IMG/VR virus record: IMGVR_UViG_3300005289_000009
Coordinates: 1-41,454 of that record
Strand: one strand, 5' to 3'
Source: a virus
DNA: 41,454 nt
Shown: piece after piece, positions 32,990 to 40,475 of the stretch
Position numbering within the stretch: position 1 is the first letter of the stretch
How the letters are laid out: every line of letters starts with the position of its first letter
The notes under the pieces: generated by a model
Told to the model about the DNA's origin: nothing
Seen by the model: only the letters and a program-made list of their open reading frames with translations
The model's database searches: none
Translations under genes and position numbers: made by a program

Positions 32990-34072
32990 ATGAATGAAGC
33001 CCTTTCCACCGAGGTGGTGCCACAGGTCGAAGCCGATCAAGTGCGCTTTCCGGCCGACGCCTATTCGTTCGGCGATCCGGAGAGCGTGCTCGATCGCCGC
33101 GAGCTGAGCCAGTATTTCGAGGTGTGGCACAACGGACGCTGGTACGAGGCGCCACTGCCGATGTGCAAGCTGGCGCAAGTGTTCAACATGGCGCCGTATC
33201 ACCGCAGCGCGATCGGCCTGAAGGTGAACATGCTGGTGGCGCAGCAGCAGCCAAGCCGCTGGCTTTCCGCAGACGACTTCGAGCGGTTCGCGTTGGATTT
33301 CTGCCAGATGGGCAACGGCTATCTGGAGTGGGTGCCGAACATGGCGGGCAGGCTGGCGCGGGCGGCGCACAGCCCGGCGGTGCATACGCGGGTTGGCGTG
33401 GACCCGGGGGTGTTCTGGTTCATCAACGCGCCGATCGGGCAGCAATACTCCTTCCCGCAGGGCCGGATGTTCCAGCTGCAGCAGCCCGACCCGGCGCAGG
33501 AGATCTATGGTATGCCCGAATGGCTGGCGGCGCTGCAGTCAGCCTTGCTAAGCGAGAATGCCACGCTGTTTCGCCGCCGCTATTTCAAGAACGGCGCGCA
33601 CCTGGGGTTCATCCTGCAGATCAACGATCCGCTGGTCGATACGAAGACGATCGACCTGATCAAAGAGAAGCTGGCGCAGGGCAAAGGGGCGGGCAATTTC
33701 CGCAACATGCTGCTCTATACGCCGGGCGGGAAGAAGGACAGCGTGCAGCTGATCCCGGTGGGCGAAGTGAATGCCAAGGACGACTTCCTCAACATCAAGA
33801 ACATCAGCCGCGATGACATGCTGGCCGCACACCGCACGCCGCCGCTGCTGATCGGCGTGATCCCGCAAAACGCCAGCGGCCTGGGCAAGGTGACCGAGGT
33901 GCGCGACGATTACTATCAGTTCGAGGTGGTGCCGGTGGCCACGCGCATGCTGCGGATGAACGCCTGGTTTGGCGTGCCGGTGCTGTCTTTCGCGGATTAC
34001 GTATGCAGCGACGGGGCGGTGATCCGGCAGGTGGGGGAGGGGTTTCAGAAGGTGGCTGCGGGCGTGCGGTAA
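32990..34072 (+). CDS. Q: Portal protein gpQ, 360 aa
   Basis: P2/PBSX portal family: YSFGDPESVLDRRELSQYFEVWHNGRWYEAP, then GNGYLEWVPNMAGR, EIYGMPEWLAALQSALLSENATLFRRRYFKNGAHLGFIL, AHRTPPLLIGVIPQN and the late VPVATRMLRMNAWFG. AGGAG lies eight bases upstream of ATG 32990. Coupled to P. Confidence 0.95.
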   Translation: MNEALSTEVVPQVEADQVRFPADAYSFGDPESVLDRRELSQYFEVWHNGRWYEAPLPMCKLAQVFNMAPYHRSAIGLKVNMLVAQQQPSRWLSADDFERFALDFCQMGNGYLEWVPNMAGRLARAAHSPAVHTRVGVDPGVFWFINAPIGQQYSFPQGRMFQLQQPDPAQEIYGMPEWLAALQSALLSENATLFRRRYFKNGAHLGFILQINDPLVDTKTIDLIKEKLAQGKGAGNFRNMLLYTPGGKKDSVQLIPVGEVNAKDDFLNIKNISRDDMLAAHRTPPLLIGVIPQNASGLGKVTEVRDDYYQFEVVPVATRMLRMNAWFGVPVLSFADYVCSDGAVIRQVGEGFQKVAAGVR

Positions 34073-34194
34073 GGATTTCCGCCGCCAGAGGGCGGGGGAC
34101 AGGGGCGCGGCAACGCCCAAGTCCGACGAAACGAACTCGTCATGATCCCAATCGGTCCCGCCATGGGGCCATCCCGCCTGCCGACTCGGCGCGG

Positions 34195-34209
34195 GAACAG
34201 TTAGAGAAC
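34195..34209 (+). promoter_or_regulatory. LexA (SOS) box upstream of dam
   Basis: GAAC-AGTTAGA-GAAC: a perfect GAAC-N7-GAAC direct repeat, the alphaproteobacterial LexA operator, ending four bases before the ATG at 34214. Host LexA is expected to repress the gene. The rest of the 34073-34213 gap is GC-rich (CCGCC...GGCGG) and gene-free. Confidence 0.78.
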
Positions 34210-34213
34210 AAAC

Positions 34214-35036
34214 ATGACAGAGTCGAATCTCGTTTCGCCGCTCGATCCGGTCGAGCCCGTCCAGCCATTGGCGCCCTATATCGGCGGCAAGCGGCAAGCG
34301 GCAGCTGGCAAAGCGCCTGATCGCGCTGATCAATTCGATCGAGCACCGAACCTATGCAGAGGTTTTCGTGGGCATGGGCGGTGTGTTCCTGCGCCGTGAT
34401 CATCGGCCGAAGGCGGAGGTGATCAACGACTGGTCGGAGGACGTCTCCACATTCTTCCGGGTAATCCAGCATCACTACGTGGCGTTCCTGGACATGCTGC
34501 GCTGGCAGATTACGAGCCGCGCAGGATTTGAGAAGCTGCTTGCGCTTGAGCCCAGTTCGCTGACCGATCTACAGCGATCGGCGCGGTTCCTCTATCTGCA
34601 GCGCCTGGCGTTTGGCGGGAAGGTGAATGGCAAGACGTTCGGCGTTGTCACCGCTGGGCCAGCCCGTTTCGATGTGACCAAGCTGGGGCCGATGATCGAG
34701 GCGGTGCACGAACGCCTGGCTGGCGTGGTGATCGAGCGATTGCCCTGGTCAGACTTCATCGCGCGATATGACCGGCCGGAGACGCTGTTCTACCTAGATC
34801 CACCGTATTTCGGGAACGAGGGCGACTATGGCCGCGACATGTTCGACCGGGGGCAGTTCGAGCTGATGGCCAAGCAGCTGCGGGGGATCCGGGGGCGGTT
34901 CGTATTGTCACTCAACGATCACCCGGAAGTGCGGCGGATCTTCGCCGGGTTCGAGTTTCGGGAGGAGCGGCTGTCGTACACCGTCGGGGGTATGGATAGG
35001 GCGAAGGCGGTAGGGGAGGTGGTGATTTTGGGGTGA
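34214..35036 (+). pseudogene. dam: D12-class (Dam-like) adenine methyltransferase, frameshifted
   Basis: N-terminal part MTESNLVSPLDPVEPVQPLAPYIGGKRQ matches the start of D12 methyltransferases (PYxGGK), then loses frame at a tandem AAGCGGC duplication. In the next frame the protein resumes as RQLAKRLIALINSIEHRTYAEVFVGMGG (motif I FxGxG) and continues to LDPPYFG (catalytic motif IV) and the end at 35036. Removing one 7-base copy restores one open frame of about 271 codons. A GTG at 34368 could start a truncated protein without most of the SAM-binding motif. If functional it would methylate adenine, perhaps to protect phage DNA. A LexA box sits just upstream. Confidence 0.85.
34289..34302 (+). 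repeat. Heptanucleotide tandem repeat (AAGCGGC)2 that breaks dam
   Basis: AAGCGGC occurs twice in a row and is preceded by GCGGC, so about 2.7 copies. Seven bases shift the frame by one; one or four copies would keep dam in frame. Confidence 0.85.
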
Positions 35037-35062
35037 GCGAACCAAGCCTAGGGAAGATACCT

Positions 35063-35099
35063 ATGACGGTGTATTGTCTATTGAGTAATACACCGTCAT
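35063..35099. terminator. Bidirectional terminator-like stem-loop
   Basis: ATGACGGTGTATT (35063-35075) pairs perfectly with AATACACCGTCAT (35087-35099), loop 11 bases, 27 bases after the methyltransferase stop and between two converging genes. Strong enough to end transcription from both sides. Confidence 0.75.
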
Positions 35100-35144
35100 T
35101 CCAATCAATATTGGAAGCTAAGTCCGTCCATTTTTATGTATATT

Positions 35145-35845
35145 TTATTTTTTTCTTGGAAAGGCGGGGTAAATAAAATTAATATCTTCAATTTTCAAAA
35201 ATTGAACTCGGTAAGTTTCGTCTATTAAAAAAATACGTTCGTTGTTTTGAAATATTGGTATTCCAACAATATCGTTATTTTTTCCGTAATTATAGAGTAA
35301 GCATTTTTCACAATTATTTATAATTTGATCAAGAAATTTTGAATACTCTTTATAAGCATAAACTTCTGCGGTGCTTAAAAGTCCAGATTGAAAAAATGTC
35401 ACCGTCGAGAAAATTGCGCATAATAATCCAAAAATTAAAGCAGATGGAAATGGATAACTCCTGCCTTCAGATTGGGAATCTACACTAAAATTTTCTTTAT
35501 TAACTTTTTCTAAATAGGTGCGATACACTCGCAAACGCAATCTGCGATAGCTTGGTATTAGGTAGGCAATCAGGCATAGCACAGTCAATGCACCTGAGAA
35601 GGCTGCGAGAAACCCTAAACCATCTATCCCTGCTAAGATTCTAGCCCCTTGCGCAACAGTTAATTGGAACGGCTCTTCACTAGGGGGGTGACGAGCCCGT
35701 AAAAGGTTGCCAGCTTCTGGCGATAATGAATGCCGACAAAGTAGCAAATTGTGCCCGTTGCCGCAAAGATTGCCAGCATGGTTGTAACAATTGACTGTAT
35801 CATGGAAATCCAGTTAGCAACGGGCGAATTCAGGTTCCTAGGCAT
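35145..35845 (-). pseudogene. AT-rich three-helix membrane protein, frameshifted at a C6 tract
   Basis: Two overlapping reading frames form one protein if a single C is added to the C6 run (G6 at 35683-35688 on the plus strand). They are 35845-35660, ending YGLVTPLVKSRSN, and a second frame that reads PPSEEPFQLTVAQGARI. The repaired product, with YGLVTPPSEEPF across the joint, is exactly 233 codons. It has three membrane helices (ISMIQSIVTTMLAIFAATGT; LGFLAAFSGALTVLCLIAYL; ALIFGLLCAIFSTVTFFQSG) and a roughly 90-residue soluble tail. GC content is far below the rest of the phage, so it is recently acquired. Phage exclusion or abortive infection is possible; function is not shown. A TTG at 35747 could alternatively start the second part alone. 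Confidence 0.7.
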
Positions 35846-35854
35846 TAATCGCTT

Positions 35855-36862
35855 CTATCTATGTTTAGCCGCATTGGGATTACCACCATTTTTCCATAAT
35901 ACATCAGTGGGGGCGATCTGTATTTGATCTGCCGGAAACGGTCGATCAAACCGGCATGCCTCGGACAGCGGCCTGCACAGCCACGTCTCCCAATGCTCTT
36001 GTTCCAAAATCACCGGCGAGCGATCGTGGATGTGCGCCAGCTCGGGCGCGTTGTCAGTCATGACGCCGGTGTAGCAGGTGCCCCATTCCTCGCTGTCGCG
36101 CCACAGGCCCGCCCAAGCGAAAAGGGGCTGGTCCTTCACCGATAGCCAGGTGGTGGTCATGGACCCGGCCGGACCGACTGCCTCGGCATAGGCGGCGGCG
36201 GGGATCAGGCAGCGGTGCTTGGGGTTCTCCGCCCATCGCTTCCAGAAGCCGCCGAGCTTGTCGAAGCGGGCGTTGTTAACCGGCTTGGGTTTGAGGGGCT
36301 GGCCGGACTTGCCGCGCAGCGTCACTGGGAAGCCCCATGTCATCTGTTCCAGCACACGCTCGCCGTCCTGCAGGCGGACCACCCATCCGGGCTCCTTTGG
36401 GTGCACGATCGCGGGGCCATCATTCGCCTCGCGCAGGACGCGGGCGCTAAAGTGATCCTCGATCCTCTTGCGTTCGCCGGGGCGGTAGCGGTTGCACATG
36501 CAGGGAAGCTGCTGCGTTCCGCTGCCGAAATCAAGTTCTGGCAAGTGGGCGCGGATCAGACGTTTGATCTGCACGGGATCCAGCGGCTCGATCCCCAGCT
36601 TGTAGCTCCAGTTCTCCAGCGCGCCGATGAGGCGGCGCGTCTGGATGTAGCGGGCTTCGTGTTCGAAGACGTGGTGCGTCCACTGTGCCGCCAAATTCTC
36701 CCAGAACGACGCGGCCTGCCATGGTTCCGCCACGCCCTTGGTGACCAGCCACTCCAGCGCGAGGCGGTGGCCCCAATGCCGTTCGACGTCACCGCATTCG
36801 GCCTGGGCGAGGGCATCGTAAAGGGCGCGCATGGCAAGCTGGGAGAGGCGGTCGATTCGCAT
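35855..36862 (-). CDS. SRAP-domain (HMCES/YedK-like) protein with N-terminal extension, 335 aa
   Basis: The C-terminal 214 residues are an SRAP domain: MCNRYRPGE (catalytic Cys), NNARFDKL (Asn), LIPAAAYAEA (Glu) and HDRSPVIL (His). SRAP proteins covalently trap abasic sites in single-stranded DNA through Cys2. Here that Cys is residue 123 of an open frame whose first 121 residues are a separate helical domain (MRIDRLSQLAMRALYDALAQ..., ending GSGTQQLPC). The ATG of MCNRY (36499) may be an internal start, though no ribosome site is clear; otherwise the Cys is not N-terminal. A LexA box lies 12 bases upstream of the 36862 start. Confidence 0.85.
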   Translation of the reverse strand: MRIDRLSQLAMRALYDALAQAECGDVERHWGHRLALEWLVTKGVAEPWQAASFWENLAAQWTHHVFEHEARYIQTRRLIGALENWSYKLGIEPLDPVQIKRLIRAHLPELDFGSGTQQLPCMCNRYRPGERKRIEDHFSARVLREANDGPAIVHPKEPGWVVRLQDGERVLEQMTWGFPVTLRGKSGQPLKPKPVNNARFDKLGGFWKRWAENPKHRCLIPAAAYAEAVGPAGSMTTTWLSVKDQPLFAWAGLWRDSEEWGTCYTGVMTDNAPELAHIHDRSPVILEQEHWETWLCRPLSEACRFDRPFPADQIQIAPTDVLWKNGGNPNAAKHR

Positions 36863-36874
36863 CGAGTCACGTTA

Positions 36875-36889
36875 GAACAAATATGGAAC
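36875..36889 (-). promoter_or_regulatory. LexA (SOS) box upstream of the SRAP gene
   Basis: Reads GAAC-AAATATG-GAAC on the plus strand (GTTC-CATATTT-GTTC on the gene strand), a perfect alphaproteobacterial LexA operator. It would overlay the SRAP promoter and tie it to the SOS response. Confidence 0.82.
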
Positions 36890-37039
36890 ATGGCGCCAGC
36901 CTTGCCAGCGGCGAGGTTGCATCCGCCACTTGCCGCGCCGCGCTCGCCCCCACACCTCGCTTTCGGCTTCTTCATCGATTTTCTTGCATGAGCGAGGCTG
37001 GGCTTGCGGCCTGACGGAGGGGGGTGGTCTTCGCTGAGA

Positions 37040-37282
37040 CCTAATATTCCTAACCACCCCCCGAAAACGCCCCGGAGAGGCGCAGAAATTGGCCGTTTTC
37101 CATGTTAGGTTTGAGACCTAACATGACCTAATATTTTTCAGGCGCAAACCTTATATAACTGATTTTTAAAGATAATTTTAGACCGATATATTATGATGAT
37201 TTGACCTAATCTGATTAGTTCAATGTTAGGAAAATGTTAGGCCGTAAGTATTTGATATTCCATCAATGTTAGGAATGTTAGG
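37040..37282. repeat. Iteron-like cluster of ten TTAGG/CCTAA motifs (candidate origin)
   Basis: TTAGG at 37105, 37226, 37237, 37269 and 37278; CCTAA at 37040, 37049, 37117, 37127 and 37205. Many are part of ATGTTAGG. Members of pairs are 9-11 bases apart, about one helical turn. CATGTTAGGT (37101-37110) and ACCTAACATG (37116-37125) form a perfect palindrome. Between them 37141-37220 is very AT-rich. This is how iteron origins look. The 36890-37663 stretch has no convincing gene. Confidence 0.65.
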
Positions 37283-37435
37283 TGGTTGCGAAGCATACCA
37301 CCCACTTGAGCGACGGTGACGTGAGAGTGCGGCTTTCAGCAATCCATCTCTGCAGTGCTAACCTCGTCGGCCACGAGTGGTTTGGGCTTGCGGAAGCTTG
37401 CGCAGCCGACCTGTGTGGCGGGCTGCTGATTTCGA

Positions 37436-37661
37436 GTTTACAGATGATCGGTGCGGTCGCGGTTTTCTGCGGATCTTGAGGGGTGTGGTTTACAAGAAAG
37501 CCGTTTTAAAACAGCGGCGCACGGGAAATCATAATCCGCGTGTCGGGGGTTCGAGTCCCTCCTCCGCTACCATTCAACTATATGAAAATCCGTGATTTTG
37601 TTTGGCGTGCCGGGCCGCTTTTTATAGGCGCTGCAGGGCAGGTTTACAAAGTGCTGTAAAC
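37436..37661. other. attP: attP region with integrase arm-type sites
   Basis: The core (about 37526-37572) equals the 3' half of a tRNA: anticodon loop ATCATAA with CAT at 37530-37532, stem TCCGC, variable loop GTGTC, T-arm GGGGG-TTCGAGT-CCCTC, acceptor CTCCGCT, A, CCA. The 5' half is absent, so this is not a tRNA gene but the segment that restores the host tRNA after integration. GTTTACA occurs at 37436, 37488 and 37642 and inverted at 37655-37661, flanking the core on both sides, as arm-binding sites would. Confidence 0.85.
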
Positions 37662-37663
37662 TT

Positions 37664-38671
37664 TCAGGCCGACAGGCGGTCTGCCATGGCTATCACCACG
37701 CGCGCTTCGTCCACGTAGCGGGCGCGGATTTCGGCTATGCGTTTTGCCGTCCAGCCTATTACGCGGGCGATTTCTTCGTCGGTCAGGCCCCTAAGTGCCA
37801 GGAAGGTGACAAAGGTGCCGCGCAGGTCGTGAATGGTGCGGTCGAAGCCGGAGGGCTTCTTGCGCTGCCAGACGGTTTCGAGGCCGCTCTCTGTCCAGGG
37901 AAGCTTGCGGCTGTTGAGCAGAACGGTGCCTTGCCTGATCACGCGGCCGTCCAGCCATTGGCGCAATTCTGTGTAAATGGGGATAACCGCCCGGCCGCCG
38001 CGCTTTCGGGTCTTCTCGATGATGATCGCTTTATCGCCCACCTGCGCCCATTCGAGGCGCACTAAATCACCCAAGCGCAGGCCGGTGAGGCTGGCGAGGG
38101 TGAGCGCATCCATGACATGGGGCGGGAACTTCTCGATCGCGCGCACGGCCTTCCAGTGGTGATCCTCCCAGATCTGGTCCGCTTTGTTGACGCTGTGGAG
38201 CTGGCGGATGCCGGCGGCGACGTTGATTTCGATTCGACCGTTCTCGACGGCCCAGCCCAGAAGGGTTGCCATCATGACCGACGCTTTATCAGCGGTGCGC
38301 GGTTGGTGGGCCCATTGGTTGCGCCACTCGATAATGTCGCCGCGCATGCGACGGTCTTCAAATGCGGCGAGAGGTGTGTTGCCGAATCGCTGGGATATCC
38401 GGGTTAACCAGAGGCGATAGTCCTTCTGGGTGCTGGCGCGGCGATCAGTGAATTCCGGGCTTACTTCATAGTCGGCGATCACAGCATCGATGTCGTCGCC
38501 GGCGGCGCCGAAGCTGGATTGCAGGGCGCGTTGCTGCAGGCCGAGGATTTCGGGTGTGATGACGGGCCGGGCGCCGTCCTGTTGGTGAATACAGGGGCCG
38601 CCGCGCCAGGCGTAGACGTACCAGCGCTTGCCGCCCTGGCGTGATTTAGCGACGACGTGAAGGCCGGTCAC
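37664..38671 (-). CDS. int: Tyrosine integrase, 335 aa
   Basis: Catalytic residues visible: Arg in SLTGLRLGDLVRLEW, His-x-x-Arg in IHDLRGTFVTF, and the nucleophile in RARYVDE. The N-terminus (TGLHVVAKSRQGGKRWYVYAWRGGP) is the family's usual start. I therefore choose the GTG at 38671, eight bases after GAAGGA, over an ATG at 38698 that lies deeper in the upstream gene. It recombines attP beside it with the host tRNA gene. Its 3' end faces attP. Confidence 0.93.
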   Translation of the reverse strand: MTGLHVVAKSRQGGKRWYVYAWRGGPCIHQQDGARPVITPEILGLQQRALQSSFGAAGDDIDAVIADYEVSPEFTDRRASTQKDYRLWLTRISQRFGNTPLAAFEDRRMRGDIIEWRNQWAHQPRTADKASVMMATLLGWAVENGRIEINVAAGIRQLHSVNKADQIWEDHHWKAVRAIEKFPPHVMDALTLASLTGLRLGDLVRLEWAQVGDKAIIIEKTRKRGGRAVIPIYTELRQWLDGRVIRQGTVLLNSRKLPWTESGLETVWQRKKPSGFDRTIHDLRGTFVTFLALRGLTDEEIARVIGWTAKRIAEIRARYVDEARVVIAMADRLSA

Positions 38672-38849
38672 TATTCTGGTCCTTCGCCTTCCACGCATCG
38701 TACGCGTTCCCCGCTGTTGCCGCAGGGGGATGGATAGTCACGCCGTCGCTCCTGATGTCAACGGCGCCGATCGGCAGGCCGCACTCTCGAAAGAGTTCGA
38801 GCATTCGGCGTACTTCGCTTTCAGGGACAAGGCGACGGCGGGCTGTCAC
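38646..38849 (-). CDS. Small hypothetical protein upstream of int, 67 aa
   Basis: RLVPESEVRRMLELFRECGLPIGAVDIRSDGVTI combines a helix with a short strand hairpin, a common pattern in small alphaproteobacterial phage proteins near integrases. Too unlike known excisionases to be called one, though its place would suit that. The last 26 bases overlap the integrase start. Confidence 0.6.
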   Translation of the reverse strand: MTARRRLVPESEVRRMLELFRECGLPIGAVDIRSDGVTIHPPAATAGNAYDAWKAKDQNSDRPSRRR

Positions 38850-39580
38850 CTTTCAAGCCAGGCCTTATAGGCGTCCGTGATGCGATCGACGGCGGTGGCG
38901 AAGTGCTTGGCGTTGCGTTCGATACCGGTGAAGACCTTGCCAAGACGGATCGCGGCAACGCCGGTGCTGCCGGTGCCCATGAAGGGATCGATGACGGTGC
39001 GGCCGGAAAGGTTTCGCAGGATCTTGGCCATGACGTCGAGCGGCTTGACGGTCGGGTGGCCGAAGACCTTTGCGGGCATTGTGCCCGAGGAAACCCAGCG
39101 GTGCATGTCGTGATGCTCGCCGACAGGGTGGTAGCCGGGGTTCCATGCGTGAATGTACGGCTCGACATCGGCAAGGTAGTGCTTGTTGCGCATCGGGCTG
39201 GGGTTTCGCTTGATCCAGGCAAGCACGCAGAACCGCTGGTATCGCGGCCTCAGATAGCCAAGCAGCTCGGGTAGTTGATCGTTGTGGCAGAAGACCACCA
39301 CTGAGCCGGCGCGCAGAGGGTTGATAATAGACTGGTCGAAGCCCTGGTCGAGTTCCTCCTGCACGATCATCTCCGCGCCGGTGCGGCTCTTGCGGAAGGC
39401 GCCGCCGCCCCGATTGTCGAAGCGGTACGGCGGATCCATGAATTCCGCGTCGAAGAAGCCGAGCTTCGGGCGCAAGTGGTAGGCGTCGGCGTGGTAGAGG
39501 GTGTGCGGGCCGATCTGGATCACGCTGATGTCGTCGCCGGGCGCGCCGGGGTCGAAGCCGATGAGTTGAGGTTGCATCAC
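38846..39580 (-). CDS. DNA methyltransferase, beta-class (N4/N6), 244 aa
   Basis: Motif IV comes first (EFMDPPYRFDNRGGG) and motif I later (VIDPFMGTGSTGVAAIRLGK), with HPTVKPLDVMAKIL before it: the permuted order of beta-class N6-adenine or N4-cytosine enzymes. Start and stop overlap neighbours by ATGA. It probably modifies phage DNA against restriction or acts on host sites. Target sequence cannot be read. Confidence 0.9.
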   Translation of the reverse strand: MMQPQLIGFDPGAPGDDISVIQIGPHTLYHADAYHLRPKLGFFDAEFMDPPYRFDNRGGGAFRKSRTGAEMIVQEELDQGFDQSIINPLRAGSVVVFCHNDQLPELLGYLRPRYQRFCVLAWIKRNPSPMRNKHYLADVEPYIHAWNPGYHPVGEHHDMHRWVSSGTMPAKVFGHPTVKPLDVMAKILRNLSGRTVIDPFMGTGSTGVAAIRLGKVFTGIERNAKHFATAVDRITDAYKAWLER

Positions 39581-39846
39581 CTGTACCCGCCGCGAGCGTA
39601 GAATGTTTCGAGATCATCGGGATGGGTGATTGCGGTGCCTTCGCGATTGGCGAAGAACATGCCAGGTAACTCGCTGCCATTGGGCTGGCCGCCTTGGATC
39701 CAGCCAAAGCCGCGGCGTTCAAGGGCGCGCGCCGTCCGCCAGTCGGCGCCGCTGCGAAGCTGCACACCGAACCCGTTCCCGTCCTTTGGATCAAAGCCGC
39801 TGAGAATCAACATAGCGCGCTGGCGCGGGGCGAGTTTCGGCGTCAT
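39577..39846 (-). CDS. Hypothetical early protein, 89 aa
   Basis: Begins MTPKLAPRQRAMLILSGFDPKDGNGFGVQLRSGADWRTARALERRGFGWIQGG, helical then with aromatic/Gly-rich turns, and ends in a likely strand-rich part (GMFFANREGTAITHPDDLETF). No family recognised. Coupled to both neighbours by ATGA. Confidence 0.6.
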   Translation of the reverse strand: MTPKLAPRQRAMLILSGFDPKDGNGFGVQLRSGADWRTARALERRGFGWIQGGQPNGSELPGMFFANREGTAITHPDDLETFYARGGYR

Positions 39847-40475
39847 GCCCTTGCTCCATCCATGCGGAATGCGGCTTGATCATTGTCGATCGACAAGGCG
39901 AGAGCCCCCGGTTTTGCCCAAATTTCGCGAGTGCTGAGGAAGAACGATTCTCCCATATCGGCAAGGATCAGCGATTCGCCGATAGTGTTGGCCATGCCGG
40001 TAGCCGCGTCGCCGGGAACCATGTTGCCGATCCATTCGCGCTTAGTGACGTCGCTGCCGTCGATCAGGTCAAACGGGGAGAGGCAGCGCCAGACCTCGCC
40101 TAGGTCGGATGCTTCAGGGAAGAAGATTTCTTCCGGATCGAACAGGGACTGCAGAGCAGCCAGAGCACAGCGGTGCCGATGCCGGCGGCCGTGGGGGAGC
40201 CCGCCTTCAAGCGCCCGGTTGAAGACGGCCTGCGCCTTTTCGGCGGTCAGGCAGGTTTCGGCCCAGGCGAGCTTGATATCTTCAGAACAATTGCGGAAGT
40301 GGCGCATGTGGAAGAGGTTGCCGACCTCTTCCATGTCGATCTTGCGGGCTGCAGCGTGAATGACGATGCGCTGGCCGATCAGCGAGCGCGGAGCGCGCCA
40401 GCCCCGGAACTCGTAGGGCTTGGCGCCGGCAATGATCAGGGAAGCCCATGGCTGCCAGATGGTGAGTGCTTTCAT
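39843..40475 (-). CDS. ASCH-domain protein, 210 aa
   Basis: The N-terminal ASCH (PUA-like) fold is clear: KALTIWQPWASLIIAGAKPYEFRGWRAP, then IGQRIVIHAAARK. ASCH proteins bind RNA and some are ribonucleases. The C-terminal part continues well (LSPFDLIDGSDVTKREWIGNM...IWAKPGALALSID). In the middle, HGRRHRHRCALAALQS breaks the pattern; read one base over it gives AAGIGTAVL, which fits the family, so two compensating indels may have changed this loop. Function in the phage unknown. Confidence 0.8.
   Translation of the reverse strand: MKALTIWQPWASLIIAGAKPYEFRGWRAPRSLIGQRIVIHAAARKIDMEEVGNLFHMRHFRNCSEDIKLAWAETCLTAEKAQAVFNRALEGGLPHGRRHRHRCALAALQSLFDPEEIFFPEASDLGEVWRCLSPFDLIDGSDVTKREWIGNMVPGDAATGMANTIGESLILADMGESFFLSTREIWAKPGALALSIDNDQAAFRMDGARA

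Noticed and set aside
34141-34203. 20-codon frame before dam
   Set aside because: No ribosome site, and it overlaps the LexA box.
37282-37479. 65-codon plus-strand reading frame between the iterons and attP
   Set aside because: No ribosome site and no family; its composition looks like non-coding attP arm sequence, and one of the candidate arm sites lies inside it.
37500-37572. Complete tRNA-Met gene
   Set aside because: Only the anticodon loop to CCA end is present; the sequence 5' of it does not form D-arm, acceptor or anticodon stem. It is an attP core.
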